Source: Hymenobacter sp. | Lineage (GTDB): Bacteria; Bacteroidota; Bacteroidia; Cytophagales; Hymenobacteraceae | DNA: 25,126 nucleotides | Direction of reading: 5' to 3' | NCBI GenBank assembly: GCA_025362615.1 | Contig: JANYFQ010000286.1 | Location: forward strand, 1 to 25,126 | Shown: positions 14,947-22,102 of the stretch, piece after piece | Layout: each line of letters opens with the position of its first letter | Position numbering within the stretch: the stretch's first letter is position 1 | Translations under genes and position numbers: made by a program | The notes under the pieces: model-generated | Seen by the model: the letters and a program-made list of their open reading frames with translations, nothing else | The model's database searches: none | Told to the model about the DNA's origin: nothing

Positions 14947-16857
14947 TTATTCCTTCACCAACCGTTGCGAGGTCAGTTGCTTGCCGTCAAAAAGCTGCAC
15001 TTCGTACAGGCCCGCGGGCAAAGCTTTCAGGTCGAGGCGCGTTACGCTGCCCCCGGCATTGCCGGTCGTTTGCAACAGGGTACGACCCTGGGCATCGGTC
15101 ACTTTGGCCCACTCATAGCGCTCGCCGTTGTGCGCCACTATTCGCACCTCGCCCGTGGTGGGGTTGGGATACAGGTCCACGGGCGGAACCAGGCGGTTGC
15201 CGACCGGCACCAAGATTTGACACGACCCCACGTTGCGGGTGGTCATCGGCACCAGGTAGTTCATACGGCCGGCGCTGCCGCCGGGGCAGGGGCTTTCAAC
15301 CGTCACCTGCAAATCGAACCGGTTGGGATAAAAGCCGCTGGCATTGGGTGCTAACGTCACCAAAAAATCAAGTCCGCCCGGTACGGGCTGGGTCACGGCC
15401 GTGACGCGGGCACCAACGGGCAGAATGTTTTGGGCAAACGTGCCGAAAAAATTCAAAGGGGTGTAAAACAGGTTCGGGTCGCCGCCGATGCGAATTCGGT
15501 TGGCCGCGTCCGAACACCAGAATTTGGGTCCGTTGTTGCCCGTTGGTTGCGCGGGGGTCGGGTTACTGATTTGAAACGTCTGCACCAACGGTTCGCTCAG
15601 GCCACTGCAACCGTCGAAGATGGCTTCGGCGCTGACGGTTACGGCCCCGGCGGTGGGAGTACGGAGTAAGATATTGTTCCCTTGCCTGTCGTCTGTTACC
15701 GACAGAGCAGTGTTTGTGTTGTCAATTAACACCGTGCCAGAGGGTACGGTGCCCACCAACTTCCAACGGTATTTTGCATTGATAGACCCATTCGACTGGA
15801 CATCAACCCGCACATTTTTCTCCACCGTCGAGGGGCAATTCCCCCCGCTCAGCGCCATGTTCCGGGGTTGCGCTGCCGCCGCGCTCATGGGCAACACCAG
15901 CGTGGTGGCCGCACTTGTTGGCCCGCCGCATATGCTGGGCGGGTTGGTGGCCTGCACCGACACGGTTACGCTGGTGGCGGTAGGCGGCACGTTGCTCAGG
16001 TTCAGCGTTACCTGGTTGTTGAAGCCCGTGCCGTTGATGATACGTGCCCCGTTGCTGGCCGTCCAGGTGTAGCCCGTGGCCCCGGTTGCGCCCGCCGTGG
16101 TCAGCGCGTAAACCTGGTCGCGGCACAAGGCCGGCGCCGCCGGACTTACCGTGATTGGCTTGGGGGCCAGCGTGTAGTAGGCGATGTCGACGTTGCCGCG
16201 GTCGTCGGTAGGCCAAAAAGAGCCGCAGGTGTAGCCGCTGCCCTCAATGCGCAGGCTCTCAATGACCTCACCGGGAGCTGCTGTGTGGGCGAACGTATTG
16301 CCATACGCACCAAAATTAGCATTGCCACTGCCGGTGCTGGTTGCTGAATTCAAGTTGCTCTGGTTGGCGGAGTTCTGATACGAAGGCACCCGGTCGTAGA
16401 GGTAAAACCGTACCAGCGAGGAACTCGCCCTCGAGAAGGGCAGGAAGCCTTGCGCCCATTCCTCGATGTACTGGTTGCCCGCCACGGTTGTGTACTTCAG
16501 CGTGTACCGGTAAGGGGGCCGGCTCATGGTGAGTCCGTTGCCGGCACAGCTGCTCTTGAACTCGAAGATGTACGGCTGCCCCGCTACGGTGTTGGCCGAT
16601 ACGTCCACCGGGTTAGGGCACAGCGAAAGGTTGCCCGCATAATAGGACGAGAAGCCGATGCCAGGGGCCTGCCCGTTGAAGTAAAGCCGGCCGTCGGCTG
16701 CCGGAGCAGCGGCACCGGTCGGGTTGGTTACGGCATTAGCCCTTTGCACAGCCTGAGCATTACCTTGTTCGGGCATGACCAGGCTAGCGGCTAACAACAT
16801 TGAGAACAAGGGTTTTACCCCCCCCCATTTCATCATTAAATTGGTAAAGTTTTTCAT
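14947..16857 (-). CDS. T9SS type A secreted protein with G9 tract in signal peptide
   Basis: A 636-residue exported protein. The chosen ATG gives MKNFTNLMMKWGG, then KPLFSMLLAASLVMP and a probable cleavage near GNAQA. A run of nine Gs on the coding strand covers codons 11-14 (Trp-Gly-Gly-Val), inside the signal-peptide region. The mature part contains several Ig/PKD-like beta-sandwich repeats: ITVSPAAPALCRDQVYAL with GATGYTWTASNGARI, then a second with NCPSTVEKNVRVDV and KYRWKLVGTVPSG. Residues 562-636 are a type A sorting domain (LYPNPTTGEVRIV, VTDAQGRTLLQ, LPAGLYEVQLFDG, RLVKE). Six more in-frame residues are available upstream (MYDPQK) but look unlikely. Function unknown; surface or extracellular location is strongly indicated. 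Confidence 0.87.
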   Translation of the reverse strand: MKNFTNLMMKWGGVKPLFSMLLAASLVMPEQGNAQAVQRANAVTNPTGAAAPAADGRLYFNGQAPGIGFSSYYAGNLSLCPNPVDVSANTVAGQPYIFEFKSSCAGNGLTMSRPPYRYTLKYTTVAGNQYIEEWAQGFLPFSRASSSLVRFYLYDRVPSYQNSANQSNLNSATSTGSGNANFGAYGNTFAHTAAPGEVIESLRIEGSGYTCGSFWPTDDRGNVDIAYYTLAPKPITVSPAAPALCRDQVYALTTAGATGATGYTWTASNGARIINGTGFNNQVTLNLSNVPPTATSVTVSVQATNPPSICGGPTSAATTLVLPMSAAAAQPRNMALSGGNCPSTVEKNVRVDVQSNGSINAKYRWKLVGTVPSGTVLIDNTNTALSVTDDRQGNNILLRTPTAGAVTVSAEAIFDGCSGLSEPLVQTFQISNPTPAQPTGNNGPKFWCSDAANRIRIGGDPNLFYTPLNFFGTFAQNILPVGARVTAVTQPVPGGLDFLVTLAPNASGFYPNRFDLQVTVESPCPGGSAGRMNYLVPMTTRNVGSCQILVPVGNRLVPPVDLYPNPTTGEVRIVAHNGERYEWAKVTDAQGRTLLQTTGNAGGSVTRLDLKALPAGLYEVQLFDGKQLTSQRLVKE

Positions 16858-16916
16858 TTTTTGCGGGTCGTACAAGTGTTTGGATAGGTAATGTTACGAA
16901 CGAAAATTTTAATTTT

Positions 16917-16954
16917 GCGAAACCTGTCTTCACCCTACGCGCCACCGTGCGCTA
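16917..16954. repeat. Second copy of the REP-like half-palindrome
   Basis: This 38-base stretch aligns without gaps to 10251-10288 with 33 identities by my count (shared core CTACGCGCCACC). Only one arm is present here. Its right end supplies the TAG stop codon of the methyltransferase gene on the minus strand. Confidence 0.6.
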
Positions 16955-17872
16955 AACTGGCTTCGCGTTCCGCGCCACCACAAACATCCGGTCTCCAAAC
17001 CGCCCCGTCAGCTTGTTGAGCCAGTACGTGGGGTACTGCCCGGCGAGTTTGGCGGCTTTTTCCATCAGGCTGCCGCCGAGGCGGATGTGCCGGGGCGGCT
17101 TGACGGGGTTTCGCAGCTCTACCAACTCAAAGCCTTGCGCGTTAAGCAGTTTGGTGATGGTGGCGGGCGTAAATTCGTAGAGGTGATAGGGCGGAATGTC
17201 CATCCGGCGCTCTTTGCCCAGCAGGCCGTAGGCAGCAAAACCCAGGCGCACCGCGGGCAGGTTGAGCACGGCGGGCAGGGCCAGCACCAGCAGCCCGCCC
17301 GGCTCCAGAATGCGGTGGAATTTGGCCAGCGTAGCGGCCGGCGACAGCAAGTGCTCCAGCACGTCGCCCATGTAGGCCAAGTCGAACTGGTTTTCGTGGA
17401 AATCTTCGGTGGTTTCGATGTTGCCGGTCACCACGGGCAGGTGCAGCTCGCGGCGGGCGAAGTCGGCGGCGTGGACCGATATTTCGAGGCCGTGGGTCGT
17501 CCAGCCCAGGGCTTGCAGGCTTTTGAGGGTGTAGCCGGGGCCGCAGCCTACTTCGAGGTAGCGGAAGGCCCGGCCGGGGTACCTGGCCAGAATGTAGTCG
17601 GTGAATTTATCGGGCCGCAACTCGTTCAACGCCTGGTTTTTCTGCCCGTCCTCGATAAACTTTACTTCTTGCTGGGTACGGTCGTAATTGGGCCGCTCGG
17701 TGAAGTAGTCTTTGCCGTACAGGCGCTCTAATTGGGCCGGCGTGGGCTGGGGGTCGAGAAACATCAGAGCGCAGCGGCGGCAGCGGGTGCCGCGCAGCCG
17801 CTGGCCCTCAAACTCGTAGTAAAATGGCAGCGGCCGGAATTCGGAGCCGCCGCAAAGGTCGCAGGTACGCAT
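16952..17872 (-). CDS. Zinc-ribbon class I SAM-dependent methyltransferase
   Basis: A 306-residue cytoplasmic methyltransferase. An N-terminal zinc ribbon has paired cysteines at 4/7 (CDLC) and 31/34 (CRRC). The Rossmann-fold methyltransferase domain starts with motif I YLEVGCGPGY at 105-114, and later has GDVLEHLLSPAATL and LEPGGLLVLALP, the motif III/post-III strands. The combination of an N-terminal CxxC ribbon and a Methyltransf_11/23-type domain is common in enzymes of sugar or surface polysaccharide modification, but no glycan genes are adjacent and the acceptor is unknown. I chose the ATG that immediately precedes the zinc ribbon; 38 extra upstream residues in the open frame lack family character. 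It follows no co-directional partner closely, so it is probably monocistronic. Confidence 0.9.
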   Translation of the reverse strand: MRTCDLCGGSEFRPLPFYYEFEGQRLRGTRCRRCALMFLDPQPTPAQLERLYGKDYFTERPNYDRTQQEVKFIEDGQKNQALNELRPDKFTDYILARYPGRAFRYLEVGCGPGYTLKSLQALGWTTHGLEISVHAADFARRELHLPVVTGNIETTEDFHENQFDLAYMGDVLEHLLSPAATLAKFHRILEPGGLLVLALPAVLNLPAVRLGFAAYGLLGKERRMDIPPYHLYEFTPATITKLLNAQGFELVELRNPVKPPRHIRLGGSLMEKAAKLAGQYPTYWLNKLTGRFGDRMFVVARNAKPV

Positions 17873-18056
17873 GGGTGCAAAGTACGGGGAGCGCGGGGCG
17901 GGCAACCCGATTGGCTGACCCAGGTTGCGGGCCTTTGGTCCGAAAGCCCGGAAAACACCGCCCGTCCGCACTGCCGGTGGCCCCAACCAACTTACCGAAC
18001 ATTCTCACAGGCTTTTATCCTTGCAACCAGCAGGTTGCAAATTAATCAAGCATCCC

Positions 18057-18089
18057 TTGCTCCTGCGCCGCTACGTGAAGCAGGAGCAA
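18057..18089 (-). terminator. Hairpin after small basic-protein gene
   Basis: TTGCTCCTGC (18057-18066) and GCAGGAGCAA (18080-18089) form a perfect 10-bp stem with a 13-base loop, 5 bp beyond the minus-strand stop at 18095. A second smaller stem, TTGCAACC-AGCA-GGTTGCAA, lies at 18021-18040. No strong U-run follows either. Confidence 0.6.
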
Positions 18090-18094
18090 CAATT

Positions 18095-18292
18095 TCACGC
18101 CGTAACATCGTCGGCTTCGCCTGCCAGGCCCTGCGTCAGCACGTTCTTGATGAACTGCTTCTCGTAGTGACGGTTGCGGCGTTCGCCTCGGGCATTGGCC
18201 CGTTTGCTCTGGCGCTTGTCCACCACAATTTCGCCCAGGCGGTTCAGGTCGTCAATCTTCTGAAAGTCGTTGGGCGAATTGCGGCGCGGCAT
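18095..18292 (-). CDS. Small basic protein of unknown function (65 aa)
   Basis: A 65-residue, strongly charged protein beginning MPRRNSPNDFQKIDDLNRLG, with a basic centre (VVDKRQSKRANARGERRNRH) and an acidic C terminus (GEADDVTA). I do not recognise a named family. Reasons to think it real: the ATG-initiated frame fills the space between two hairpins, its composition is unlike the frameshift shadows elsewhere (no long Pro/Arg/Ala runs), and the pattern of charged and hydrophobic residues fits a small soluble RNA- or ribosome-associated protein. It reads in the same direction as feoB but is separated from it by a large palindrome, so co-transcription is doubtful. Any function is open. Confidence 0.65.
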   Translation of the reverse strand: MPRRNSPNDFQKIDDLNRLGEIVVDKRQSKRANARGERRNRHYEKQFIKNVLTQGLAGEADDVTA

Positions 18293-18317
18293 GGTTGTTT
18301 TTATTGTTGAATTGCTG

Positions 18318-18407
18318 AATTGTCAAATTGTTTGGGGGTTCCGCCTGTTGGTTTTCACAGCACTCATCAGCAGCCAACGGGCGGAACCCCCAAACAATTT
18401 GACAATC
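18318..18407. terminator. Very long near-perfect palindrome after feoB
   Basis: A 34-base left arm (18318-18351, beginning AATTGTCAAATTGTTTGGGG) pairs with 18374-18407 at 32 of 34 positions around a 22-base loop. It begins 15 bp past the feoB stop on the minus strand and ends 25 bp before the small gene's ATG. It is a plausible feoB terminator, but it is far longer than a terminator needs to be and is flanked by extra TTGACAATT-like repeats, so a REP or MITE-like origin is possible. Confidence 0.7.
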
Positions 18408-18422
18408 CAAAATTTTGACAAT

Positions 18423-20621
18423 TTACCCGAACACCTGCCACACCAGCAACGCCGCCGCATAGGCCAGCCCCGTCATGTACACGAGTTGCCCCAGGGGCCA
18501 GCGCCAGCTTTTGGTTTCGCGGTACGTGACGGCCAACGTGCTCATGCACTGCATAGCAAACACGTAAAACACCAGCAACGACATGGCCCGCGCCGGCGTG
18601 AAAAACGGCTGGCCGTCCGGCCCGCGCTCGGCCCGCAGCTTGGCCTGCACCGTGCCCAAATCGGCCTCCTGCCCCACGCTGTAAATCGTGCTCATCGTGC
18701 CCACAAACACCTCGCGGGCTGCAAACGAAGTGAGCAGGGCAATACCGATTTTCCAGTCGAAACCCAGCGGGCGGATAACCGGCTCGATGCTGCGCCCGAA
18801 AATGCCGGCGTAGGAGGTTTCGAGGCGGGCAGCGGCCACGCGGCGCTCCGTGCGTTGTAGCAGCTCAGCGTCGCCCCCGCTAACAAGGCCCGCCTCCGGG
18901 CTTCGGCTGCGGCTGGCCGCCTCTTCCAATCGCACCTTTTTCTCGGCCTCTGCTTGTTGATTGCCCGGCCCGTAGGTGGCCAAAGCCCACAAAACAACCG
19001 AGATGGCCACAATTACCTGGCCCGCCGACCACACAAAGGCCCGCACTTTCTGGTAAATGGTGAGGGCTACGTTTTTCCAGCGGGGCCACTTGTACACCGG
19101 AAACTCCATGATAAAGTAGCTGCGCTCGCGGGCTTTGAGGAGCTTTTTGAGCACCCAGGCCGAGCCCAACGCCGCGCCCAACCCCAGCAGGTACAGCCCC
19201 ATCAGCACCACGCCGCGCAGGTTGAACACGGCCAGCACCGGCGCGTCGGGCACCACCAGCGCCACCAGCACCGTGTACACCGGAATGCGGGCCGAGCAGG
19301 ACATGAGCGGGGTCACAAAAATCGTAATCATGCGGTCTTTCCAGCTCTCGATGGTGCGGGCCCCCATGATGGCCGGCACCGCACAGGCCAGCCCCGAAAT
19401 GAGCGGCACCACGCTCTTGCCACTCAGCCCGAAAGGGCGCATTAGCTTGTCCATCAAAAAGGTAACGCGGGCCATGTAGCCGGTTTCCTCCAGCACGGCC
19501 AAAAAGCCAAACAGCAGCGCAATCTGCGGAATGAAGATGAGCACGCCGCCCAGCCCGGCCAGCACGCCTTCCGTCAGCAGCCGCACCAGCGGCCCCGAAA
19601 ACCGCGCCTGAATGGCCCCGCTCAGCGCCCCAATGCCCCGGTCGATGAGGTCCATCGGGTATTGCGCCCAGGTAAAAACCGCCTGAAACAGCAAAAACAG
19701 GATGGCCAGAAAAATCAGGTAGCCGCCCACCCGGTGCGTCAGCACTTTGTCGATGCGGTTGCTGACGGGCTCGCGGGTTTCGGTGCGCGTCACGGTCACG
19801 GTTTCCAGCAAAATCTCGTTGATGCGCTGGTAGCGGGCAATGGTTTCCTGGGCCTGCCGGGCGGTGGCGTCGAAGCCGTGCTGCGCCACCAGCTCCACGA
19901 CGTGCGCCCGGTCGTCGGCCGTCAAAAAGCCGACGTGCCGGTACTGCTGCGCGTAGTGCAGCGCCAGGTAGTCGTTGTGCAGGTTGAAGTAGTAGCGCAG
20001 GTGCCGCACCAGTGGCAGCAAGGTTTCGTCGGGCCACCAAAACAGGCCCGCCGGGCACGTCGCCAGCCGCTCGGCCATCACAATTTTAAGGGCCGCCACG
20101 CCGCTGCCGCTCCGGGCGTTCATCGGCACAATGGGCACCCCTAGCTCGCGTTGCAGGGCCGCTACGTCGATGGTTACGCCGTGGCGGGCGGCCACATCGG
20201 TCATGTTCAGGGCCAGGATGGCGGGCAAGCCCAAATCGACGACCTGCGTAAACAGCAGCAGGCTGCGGCGCAGGTTGCTGGCATCCACCGTCACGACCAC
20301 AAAATCGGGGTAGTTGGGCGCGGCCCGGTCGTAGAGCAAATCGGTGATGACCTGCTCGTCCAGGCTCTTGGGGTAGAGCGAGTAGGTGCCCGGCAAATCC
20401 ACAATTTCGGCCCGGCGGCCGGGGGCGAGCTGCGCCCAGCCGCTCTTGCGGTCCACGGTCACGCCGGGGAAGTTGCCCACTTTCTGGTTGAGGCCGGTGA
20501 GTTGGTTAAAGAGCGACGTTTTGCCTGAATTGGGGTTGCCAATCAGCGCAATGCGCAACGGCCGGTCGGCCGCCGGGGCGACCGGCAGTGGCGGGGCCGA
20601 GGCTGCCAACGTCGTGGACAC
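18423..20621 (-). CDS. feoB: Ferrous iron transport protein B (GTPase-coupled permease)
   Basis: FeoB (732 residues) imports Fe2+ across the inner membrane. The cytoplasmic N-terminal G domain is complete: G1 GNPNSGKT at residues 28-35, the switch FPGVTVDRKSG, G3 DLPGTYSL, and G4 NMTD. The membrane part begins around HRVGGYLIFLAILFLLFQ and contains the two gate repeats, with the conserved CAVPAIMGART and SCSARIPVYTVL segments and Glu-rich ETGYMARV. SFAAREVFVGTM is also well conserved. GTG 20621 starts one base after the feoA stop and is my preferred start; an ATG at 20681 would overlap feoA by 59 bp and add a tail without family likeness. A charged, low-complexity cytoplasmic insert (EAEKKVRLEEAASRSRSPEA) interrupts the C-terminal part, as in many Bacteroidota FeoB proteins. 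Confidence 0.97.
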   Translation of the reverse strand: MSTTLAASAPPLPVAPAADRPLRIALIGNPNSGKTSLFNQLTGLNQKVGNFPGVTVDRKSGWAQLAPGRRAEIVDLPGTYSLYPKSLDEQVITDLLYDRAAPNYPDFVVVTVDASNLRRSLLLFTQVVDLGLPAILALNMTDVAARHGVTIDVAALQRELGVPIVPMNARSGSGVAALKIVMAERLATCPAGLFWWPDETLLPLVRHLRYYFNLHNDYLALHYAQQYRHVGFLTADDRAHVVELVAQHGFDATARQAQETIARYQRINEILLETVTVTRTETREPVSNRIDKVLTHRVGGYLIFLAILFLLFQAVFTWAQYPMDLIDRGIGALSGAIQARFSGPLVRLLTEGVLAGLGGVLIFIPQIALLFGFLAVLEETGYMARVTFLMDKLMRPFGLSGKSVVPLISGLACAVPAIMGARTIESWKDRMITIFVTPLMSCSARIPVYTVLVALVVPDAPVLAVFNLRGVVLMGLYLLGLGAALGSAWVLKKLLKARERSYFIMEFPVYKWPRWKNVALTIYQKVRAFVWSAGQVIVAISVVLWALATYGPGNQQAEAEKKVRLEEAASRSRSPEAGLVSGGDAELLQRTERRVAAARLETSYAGIFGRSIEPVIRPLGFDWKIGIALLTSFAAREVFVGTMSTIYSVGQEADLGTVQAKLRAERGPDGQPFFTPARAMSLLVFYVFAMQCMSTLAVTYRETKSWRWPLGQLVYMTGLAYAAALLVWQVFG

Positions 20622-20622
20622 C

Positions 20623-20895
20623 CTACGGTTTGAGGGTGATGGTGGCCGCTTCACTCTGCCGCAACGAGAGCGTGTACTCATTGTCGCCCAGCACCAGCAT
20701 CAGCGGGTCGCCGAGGGGGGCACGGCCACTTAAGCGCACCTGTACGCCCGGTACGCAACCCATTTCCAACAACTTAAGGGCCATCGTGGGGTCTTCGAGG
20801 CAGCAGATGGTACCGGTTTCGCCCACGCGCAGGCTGCCCGCCGTGCGACGTACGGCAGCGGCGGTAGCAACGGGGCGGCGGAACAATGACATCAT
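20623..20895 (-). CDS. feoA: Ferrous iron transport protein A (SH3-like)
   Basis: A 90-residue FeoA, the small cytoplasmic SH3-like partner required for or stimulating FeoB. The conserved core is present: LRVGETGTICCL, MALKLLEMGCVPGVQVRL, and LMLVLGDNEYTLSLRQSEA at the C terminus, matching the usual beta-barrel strands. The first 25 residues (MMSLFRRPVATAAAVRRTAG) are a slightly longer lead-in than the minimal family. Two adjacent ATGs (20895 and 20892) are possible; a longer frame starts inside the promoter and was rejected. feoB follows with essentially no gap, so the pair is an operon. A -7 element TACCTTTG lies 40 bp upstream. I did not see a convincing Fur or DtxR dyad. Confidence 0.95.
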   Translation of the reverse strand: MMSLFRRPVATAAAVRRTAGSLRVGETGTICCLEDPTMALKLLEMGCVPGVQVRLSGRAPLGDPLMLVLGDNEYTLSLRQSEAATITLKP

Positions 20896-20934
20896 GCAAC
20901 AGGCGGCAAACCCCTTATTTAGAAACAATGTAAA

Positions 20935-20942
20935 CAAAGGTA
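20935..20942 (-). promoter_or_regulatory. feoAB promoter -7 element TACCTTTG
   Basis: An exact TAnnTTTG match on the minus strand, 40 bp before the feoA ATG. A T-rich stretch (GTTTTTAAG) about 15 bp further upstream may serve as the -33 region. Transcription would start near 20928, in an AT-rich leader. Confidence 0.65.
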
Positions 20943-21030
20943 CGGTGCTTTCTTAAAAACATTCGCCCTCAAATCGGCCAGATTGAGCCTTCGTAACATT
21001 AAATCAATCCCGTTGGCCGCCGAGTTGTTG

Positions 21031-21058
21031 TTGCTACCAATATTTTCCGATAACTTTC
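21031..21058 (+). promoter_or_regulatory. Promoter TTG-N17-TAACTTTC of first CarboxypepD_reg paralog
   Basis: TTG at 21031-21033 and TAACTTTC at 21051-21058, 17 bp apart, fit the Bacteroidota -33/-7 arrangement except for the last base. The ATG follows 42 bp downstream. Confidence 0.5.
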
Positions 21059-21099
21059 GGGCTGCAAATTATCCTGCCGCCCCCACCTTCCTTTCTGCT

Positions 21100-22005
21100 A
21101 TGACCACACGCGTACTTTTAATTGCATTATTCCTAGCTGCCCTGGGGCGGTCAGGGCTGGCGCAAGTGGCCCAGCTTAAAGGCGTGGTGGTGGATAAGGA
21201 CACCAAAGAACCCCTGCCATTCACGTCAATCGGGCTCAAAGACGAGCAGATAGGGGCCCTGACCAACGAACACGGCCTTTTCATCGTGCCCGCGCCCACC
21301 AAGGCCGACCACGACACGCTGCTCATCACGGCCCTCGGCTACAACCGCCGCGCCATTGCCGTGAAGCGGGGCGTGAGCCTGGAAAATCTGGTGATTGAAT
21401 TGCCCCGACGGGCCATTGCCCTGCAAGGGGTGACGGTACAGTCGGGCAAAATAAAAAATCTGGGCCTCGGTTCCCGCGAAAACACGCCGGGCGAAGGGAT
21501 GATACAGGGCCTGCCGGGGAGTCAGTACGCATTTTTCGTGAAGAATGACAAGCAAAAAAAGCTCGGCAACGTGCGAACGGTGTCGTTCTACATCGGCGAG
21601 CACGGCTTTCCGCGCGAGCCGTTCCGGGTGCGGATTTACAAGGCCGACGGCAACTACAACGCCCCCAACACCGACCTGCTCACCGAGAACGTCATCGTCT
21701 CGGCCCCGGCCGGCGGGCAGTGGTACACCGTCGATTTAACGCCCTACAACATCGTGGCCCCCGAAGAGGGCTTTTTCGTGGCAATGGAGTGGGTGGTGAG
21801 CGGTGACAAGTTCTTCGCTACCAACTTCATGGACAACTACACGCCCTACGGCCAGATTATGCGCCCCACCTACGAGTTCAAGGAGTCGCGCACCTGGAAC
21901 TACACCATCGGCCGCGGCTGGAATCTCATCACGGCTGCCAACCAGAACGGCCTGCGCTACAACGCCATGATTAGGGCCGAGGTGGACATGATTAAGGGAA
22001 AGTAA
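21100..22005 (+). CDS. Secreted CarboxypepD_reg-like protein, paralog 1
   Basis: A 301-residue exported protein. The signal peptide MTTRVLLIALFLAALGRSGL ends at AQ. Residues about 25-105 form a CarboxypepD_reg-like beta-sandwich (LKGVVVDKDTKEPLPFTSIG, GALTNEHGLF, LLITALGYNRR, LVIELPRRAIALQGVTV), the domain found at the N terminus of TonB-dependent receptors and many surface proteins. The rest, from NTPGEGMIQGLPGSQYAFFV on, is a conserved unnamed domain rich in aromatic strands (FRVRIYKADGNYNAPNTDLL, YTPYGQIMRP). No barrel, plug or T9SS sorting domain follows, so it is not a truncated receptor in the obvious sense. Collinear with the paralog at 24104-25000. The start is the ATG before the signal peptide and after the promoter; the frame is open further upstream. 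Confidence 0.83.
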   Translation: MTTRVLLIALFLAALGRSGLAQVAQLKGVVVDKDTKEPLPFTSIGLKDEQIGALTNEHGLFIVPAPTKADHDTLLITALGYNRRAIAVKRGVSLENLVIELPRRAIALQGVTVQSGKIKNLGLGSRENTPGEGMIQGLPGSQYAFFVKNDKQKKLGNVRTVSFYIGEHGFPREPFRVRIYKADGNYNAPNTDLLTENVIVSAPAGGQWYTVDLTPYNIVAPEEGFFVAMEWVVSGDKFFATNFMDNYTPYGQIMRPTYEFKESRTWNYTIGRGWNLITAANQNGLRYNAMIRAEVDMIKGK

Positions 22006-22088
22006 TTGTTTGGGCGTTTAATTACTTAATTGTTGGCCGTTAAACGAAACACTCGTTGAACGGCCAACAATTTAACAATTAAACAATT
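22004..22088. terminator. AT-rich nested hairpin between convergent genes
   Basis: A perfect 14-bp inner stem, AATTGTTGGCCGTT (22028-22041) with AACGGCCAACAATT (22059-22072), sits inside a looser outer pairing of AATTGTTT (22004-22011) with AAACAATT (22081-22088). It lies between the convergent paralog and hydrolase genes and can terminate both. Confidence 0.75.
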
Positions 22089-22102
22089 TAATAATTAAGC
22101 AA

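Noticed and set aside
20622..20681. ATG at 20681 as the feoB start
   Set aside because: It would overlap feoA by 59 bp and add a tail unlike FeoB. GTG 20621 starts one base after the feoA stop. The choice is not certain.
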